From contig NZ_CP076562.1 in NCBI RefSeq assembly GCF_022174665.1, positions 1,171,001 through 1,235,000 on the forward strand: a stretch of DNA of 64,000 nucleotides, read 5' to 3'. The notes under the pieces are model-generated. The model did no database searches and was not told the DNA's origin. It saw only the letters and a list, made by a program, of their open reading frames with translations. The DNA comes from Eubacterium sp. MSJ-33. Lineage in GTDB: Bacteria; Bacillota; Clostridia; Lachnospirales; Lachnospiraceae. Positions within the stretch are counted from its first letter, which is position 1, and the number at the start of each line of letters is the position of its first letter. Below are positions 61,345-64,000 of this stretch, in pieces. A program made the position numbers and the translations under genes.

Positions 61345-61418
61345 TAGCGGGGACAGGATTTGAACCTATGACCTTCGGGTTATGAGCCCGACGAGCTTCC
61401 AGACTGCTCCACCCCGCG
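61345..61418 (-). tRNA. tRNA-fMet (CAT), initiator type
   Basis: The cloverleaf begins CGCGGGGTGGAGCAG, with the anticodon loop CTCATAA. The anticodon stem has three consecutive G-C pairs (GGG with CCC) and the first base is an unpaired C, both marks of the initiator tRNA. CCA is not encoded. Confidence 0.93.
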
Positions 61419-61446
61419 ATATTTAATAATCCTTAAAAGGAAAAAG

Positions 61447-61528
61447 TGGGCGGAGGTGGATTCGAACCACCGAAGCATATAGCAGCAGATTTACAGTCTG
61501 TCCCCTTTGGCCACTCGGGAATCCGCCC
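61447..61528 (-). tRNA. tRNA-Tyr (GTA)
   Basis: An 82-nt class II tRNA starting GGGCGGATTCCCGAGTGG, with anticodon loop CTGTAAA and a long variable arm. CCA is not encoded. Confidence 0.95.
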
Positions 61529-61545
61529 AAATTTTTAAACTGATA

Positions 61546-61618
61546 AGCCGATGATCGGACTCGAACCGATAACCTGCTGATTACAAATCAGCTGCTCTGC
61601 CAATTGAGCCACATCGGC
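61546..61618 (-). tRNA. tRNA-Thr (TGT)
   Basis: The cloverleaf starts GCCGATGTGGCTCAATTGG, with anticodon loop TTTGTAA giving TGT and a T arm with GGTTCGAGTCC. CCA is not encoded. Confidence 0.95.
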
Positions 61619-61638
61619 ACGCTAATAATCAGTTTAAA

Positions 61639-61711
61639 TGGGACCTATAGGGCTCGAACCTATGACCCTCTGCTTGTAAGGCAGATGCTCTCCCAGCTGA
61701 GCTAAGATCCC
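61639..61711 (-). tRNA. tRNA-Val (TAC)
   Basis: The cloverleaf starts GGGATCTTAGCTCAGCTGGG, with anticodon loop CTTACAA giving TAC. CCA is not encoded. Confidence 0.95.
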
Positions 61712-61742
61712 ATATATTTAATTATGCAGCTATCGCTACAAG

Positions 61743-61816
61743 CGACCCGGATGGGGTTCGAACCCACGACCTCCGCCGTGACAGGGCGGCGCTCTAACCA
61801 GCTGAGCCACCGGGCC
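61743..61816 (-). tRNA. tRNA-Asp (GTC)
   Basis: The cloverleaf starts GGCCCGGTGGCTCAGCTGG, with anticodon loop CTGTCAC giving GTC. It is the first tRNA after the 23S gene, 110 nt from its 3' end. CCA is not encoded. Confidence 0.95.
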
Positions 61817-61925
61817 ATCCACCATTGTTTTCACAATGATAAAAGGTAACATGTACCTTCAGAACTTCATACAAAGATCTTATATCTAGCTCTTAACAAA
61901 TCATCTTTCCGTTCTCTAAACCTCT

Positions 61926-64000
<2,075 letters not shown>

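Noticed and set aside
61817..61925. Possible 5S rRNA between 23S and tRNA-Asp
   Set aside because: The spacer is slightly shorter than a 5S gene, AT-rich, and lacks the conserved CCGAAC loop.

Overview
The window looks like a chromosomal segment of an anaerobic gut-type Firmicute of the class Clostridia, most likely a Lachnospiraceae member. The evidence is gene content and style: AGGAGG ribosome-binding sites, a precorrin-2 dehydrogenase/hemC fusion, a cobA/hemD fusion, a DUF3793 gene beside a flavodoxin, AprAB-type APS reductase with CysND, a CarD regulator and a DUF951 gene. Species cannot be fixed from the sequence. Nearly everything is on the minus strand; only a GGDEF protein and a CobW-type GTPase are on the plus strand.

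Region 1 (1-18.4 kb) carries the tetrapyrrole genes: trxB, hemL, hemB, cobA/hemD, then after a roughly 10-kb interruption the dehydrogenase/hemC fusion and hemA. No later haem genes (hemE, hemF, hemG, hemH) are present, so siroheme is the likely end product. The interruption (5.4-15.4 kb) holds an accessory block rich in decay: SUKH (SMI1/KNR4) genes, an HTH-Fic protein, fragments of a second Fic protein and of an Rpn-like nuclease, small membrane proteins, a GNAT, an MBL hydrolase and an AraC regulator, followed by enolase, DUF3793 and a flavodoxin with strong palindromic operators.

Region 2 (18.7-32.7 kb) is one co-directional run of 16 genes from sulfate uptake to homocysteine: cysK, sbp, cysT, cysW, cysA, aprA, aprB, cysD, cysN, metY, a siroheme sulfite reductase, TusA, a thioredoxin, a ThiS-like carrier, a ThiF-like activating enzyme and a JAMM protease. 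The carrier ends in GGGAF, so it needs C-terminal trimming, and a JAMM protease lies two genes downstream. This matches the protein-thiocarboxylate (HcyS/HcyF/HcyD-type) route to homocysteine. The siroheme genes next door supply the sulfite reductase cofactor. Two full copies and one remnant of a 232-bp inverted-repeat element with covarying stems sit in the gaps of these gene runs, and a 113-bp tandem repeat lies just upstream of the hemA promoter.

Region 3 (32.8-48.7 kb) has a MoxR/DUF58/transglutaminase operon, malic enzyme, two small proteins, and a Wadjet-like condensin operon (JetA, JetB, JetC) that lacks a JetD nuclease and is instead followed 20 nt later by a radical SAM enzyme. Fructose-bisphosphate aldolase and CarD follow. 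Region 4 (48.9-61.2 kb) has a LacI-like sensor/GGDEF protein, DUF951, HAD phosphatase, CBS protein, DAHP synthase, an FtsX-type ABC exporter, an iron alcohol dehydrogenase, CinA-C, LytTR, a holin-like protein and the CobW GTPase. Region 5 (61.2-64 kb) is the 3' end of an rRNA operon: six tRNAs directly downstream of a 23S gene that runs off the window, with no 5S gene between them.
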